In this document: positions 63,664 through 64,000 of the stretch, in pieces | Position numbering within the stretch: the stretch's first letter is position 1 | Layout of the letters: the number at the start of each line of letters is the position of its first letter | Origin: Phyllobacterium sp. OV277 | GTDB taxonomy: Bacteria; Pseudomonadota; Alphaproteobacteria; Rhizobiales; Rhizobiaceae | Direction of reading: 5' to 3' | NCBI RefSeq assembly: GCF_900104355.1 | Contig: NZ_FNIY01000007.1 | Location: 62,001-126,000 of the forward strand | Length of the DNA: 64,000 nt | Program-made: the position numbers and the translations under genes | The notes under the pieces: generated by a model | The model's input: the letters and a program-made list of their open reading frames with translations, nothing else | Told to the model about the DNA's origin: nothing | Database searches by the model: none

Positions 63664-64000
63664 ATGTCCCAACCGCATCTTGATCACCGCAAGGGCCTGC
63701 TGATTACGGGTATTGGCGGATTGATACTCTCCGTCGATATCCCGCTTTTGCGTCTTGGTCAGGGTGAAACCTGGTCGACGCTGCTGCTGCGCAGCGGTAC
63801 GACCTTCCTCTGCGCCATGATCATCTGGGCGGTGTGGAGCATTGCCACCGGCAAGGTAAGAACGCTCATTCCGGGGCGCATTGGCGTGGCTGTTGCCGGG
63901 CTTTACGGCATGGGCTCCATCTTTTTCATGATCGCCGTCTACAACACCTCGACGGCCAATCTCGTGTTCATTCTGGCGTTCAATACGGTGTTCGCCGCGC
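63664..64000 (+). CDS. DMT/EamA-family transporter, 5' part
   Basis: The first 112 residues of an inner-membrane transporter; the gene runs off the window. Three hydrophobic helices are visible (LLITGIGGLILSVDIPLL; FLCAMIIWAVWSIA; VAVAGLYGMGSIFFMIAVY), with LRSG and NTSTANLVFILAFNTVFAA typical of EamA drug/metabolite transporters. AAGGA precedes the ATG. Substrate unknown. Confidence 0.85.
   Translation, partial: MSQPHLDHRKGLLITGIGGLILSVDIPLLRLGQGETWSTLLLRSGTTFLCAMIIWAVWSIATGKVRTLIPGRIGVAVAGLYGMGSIFFMIAVYNTSTANLVFILAFNTVFAA

Overview
The window is chromosomal DNA from an alphaproteobacterium of the order Hyphomicrobiales, most likely the Brucellaceae/Phyllobacteriaceae branch. Supporting signs are a porin close to the Brucella Omp2 type, an LdtR/L,D-transpeptidase pair, the nrdR-ribD-ribE-ribH-nusB cluster, a cysteine-free HemB metal site, a ubiquinol-cytochrome c chaperone, and intergenic palindromes typical of this group. 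Genus and species cannot be fixed by reading alone. Most of the window is ordinary housekeeping sequence with a few accessory islands.

Layout. 1-3.7 kb: 3'-truncated metY, a CoA-binding protein, an ECHDC3-like crotonase, an exported protein and a thioesterase. 3.8-7.9 kb: rplM-rpsI behind a structured leader, agmatinase, argC and an overlapping APH(6)-type small-molecule kinase. 7.9-10.7 kb: an MFS transporter, heme A synthase with an inverted repeat in its leader, and a DUF2842 protein. 10.7-20.0 kb: an exopolysaccharide locus (polysaccharide deacetylase, GNAT protein, GumC/ExoP-type copolymerase with a degenerate kinase domain, Wza-like lipoprotein, GT4 glycosyltransferase, WcaJ-type initiating transferase, O-antigen ligase/Wzy-like protein). 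20.2-24.7 kb: a basic-amino-acid/opine-type ABC transporter with a divergent HutC regulator. 24.7-30.8 kb: two SDRs, an APH-type kinase and an acyl-CoA dehydrogenase in one operon, then a LysR regulator and an NADP-dependent reductase.

30.9-33.8 kb holds a 976-residue protein with the architecture of HrpF/NolX/HrpK type III translocon proteins (two N-terminal repeats, C-terminal hydrophobic segments) but no secretion genes around it. It is followed by tRNA-Pro(GGG), a hypothetical protein, a glycosyltransferase, a VanZ-like protein and an isochorismatase-family hydrolase. 37.4-38.7 kb is gene-poor with two small-ORF candidates and leads into the porin gene; structured RNA, tiny proteins and a fasciclin protein follow. 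42.2-49.6 kb: MerR-ihfA-fabH-plsX, DUF177 and cytochrome bc1 chaperone genes, a BamE-like lipoprotein, and the H+-pyrophosphatase hppA. 50.2-59.8 kb: nusB-ribH-ribE-ribD-nrdR, glyA, an L,D-transpeptidase with its MarR regulator, and a 3-hydroxyisobutyryl-CoA hydrolase. 60-64 kb: hemB, an RDD protein, bpt and the start of a DMT-family transporter.

From about 42 kb onwards the intergenic gaps carry long near-perfect palindromes of at least three kinds. Family A has arms around GTGGTTCGACAAGCTCACC and occurs six times. Family B has arms around CCCCTCTGTCCTGTCGGACA and occurs twice. A third palindrome around CCTCGGGCTTGACCCGAGG lies nested inside one family-A copy. They look like non-autonomous, MITE/REP-like elements and are the most distinctive sequence-level structure in the window. 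I found no CRISPR array, prophage, insertion sequence or integrated plasmid.
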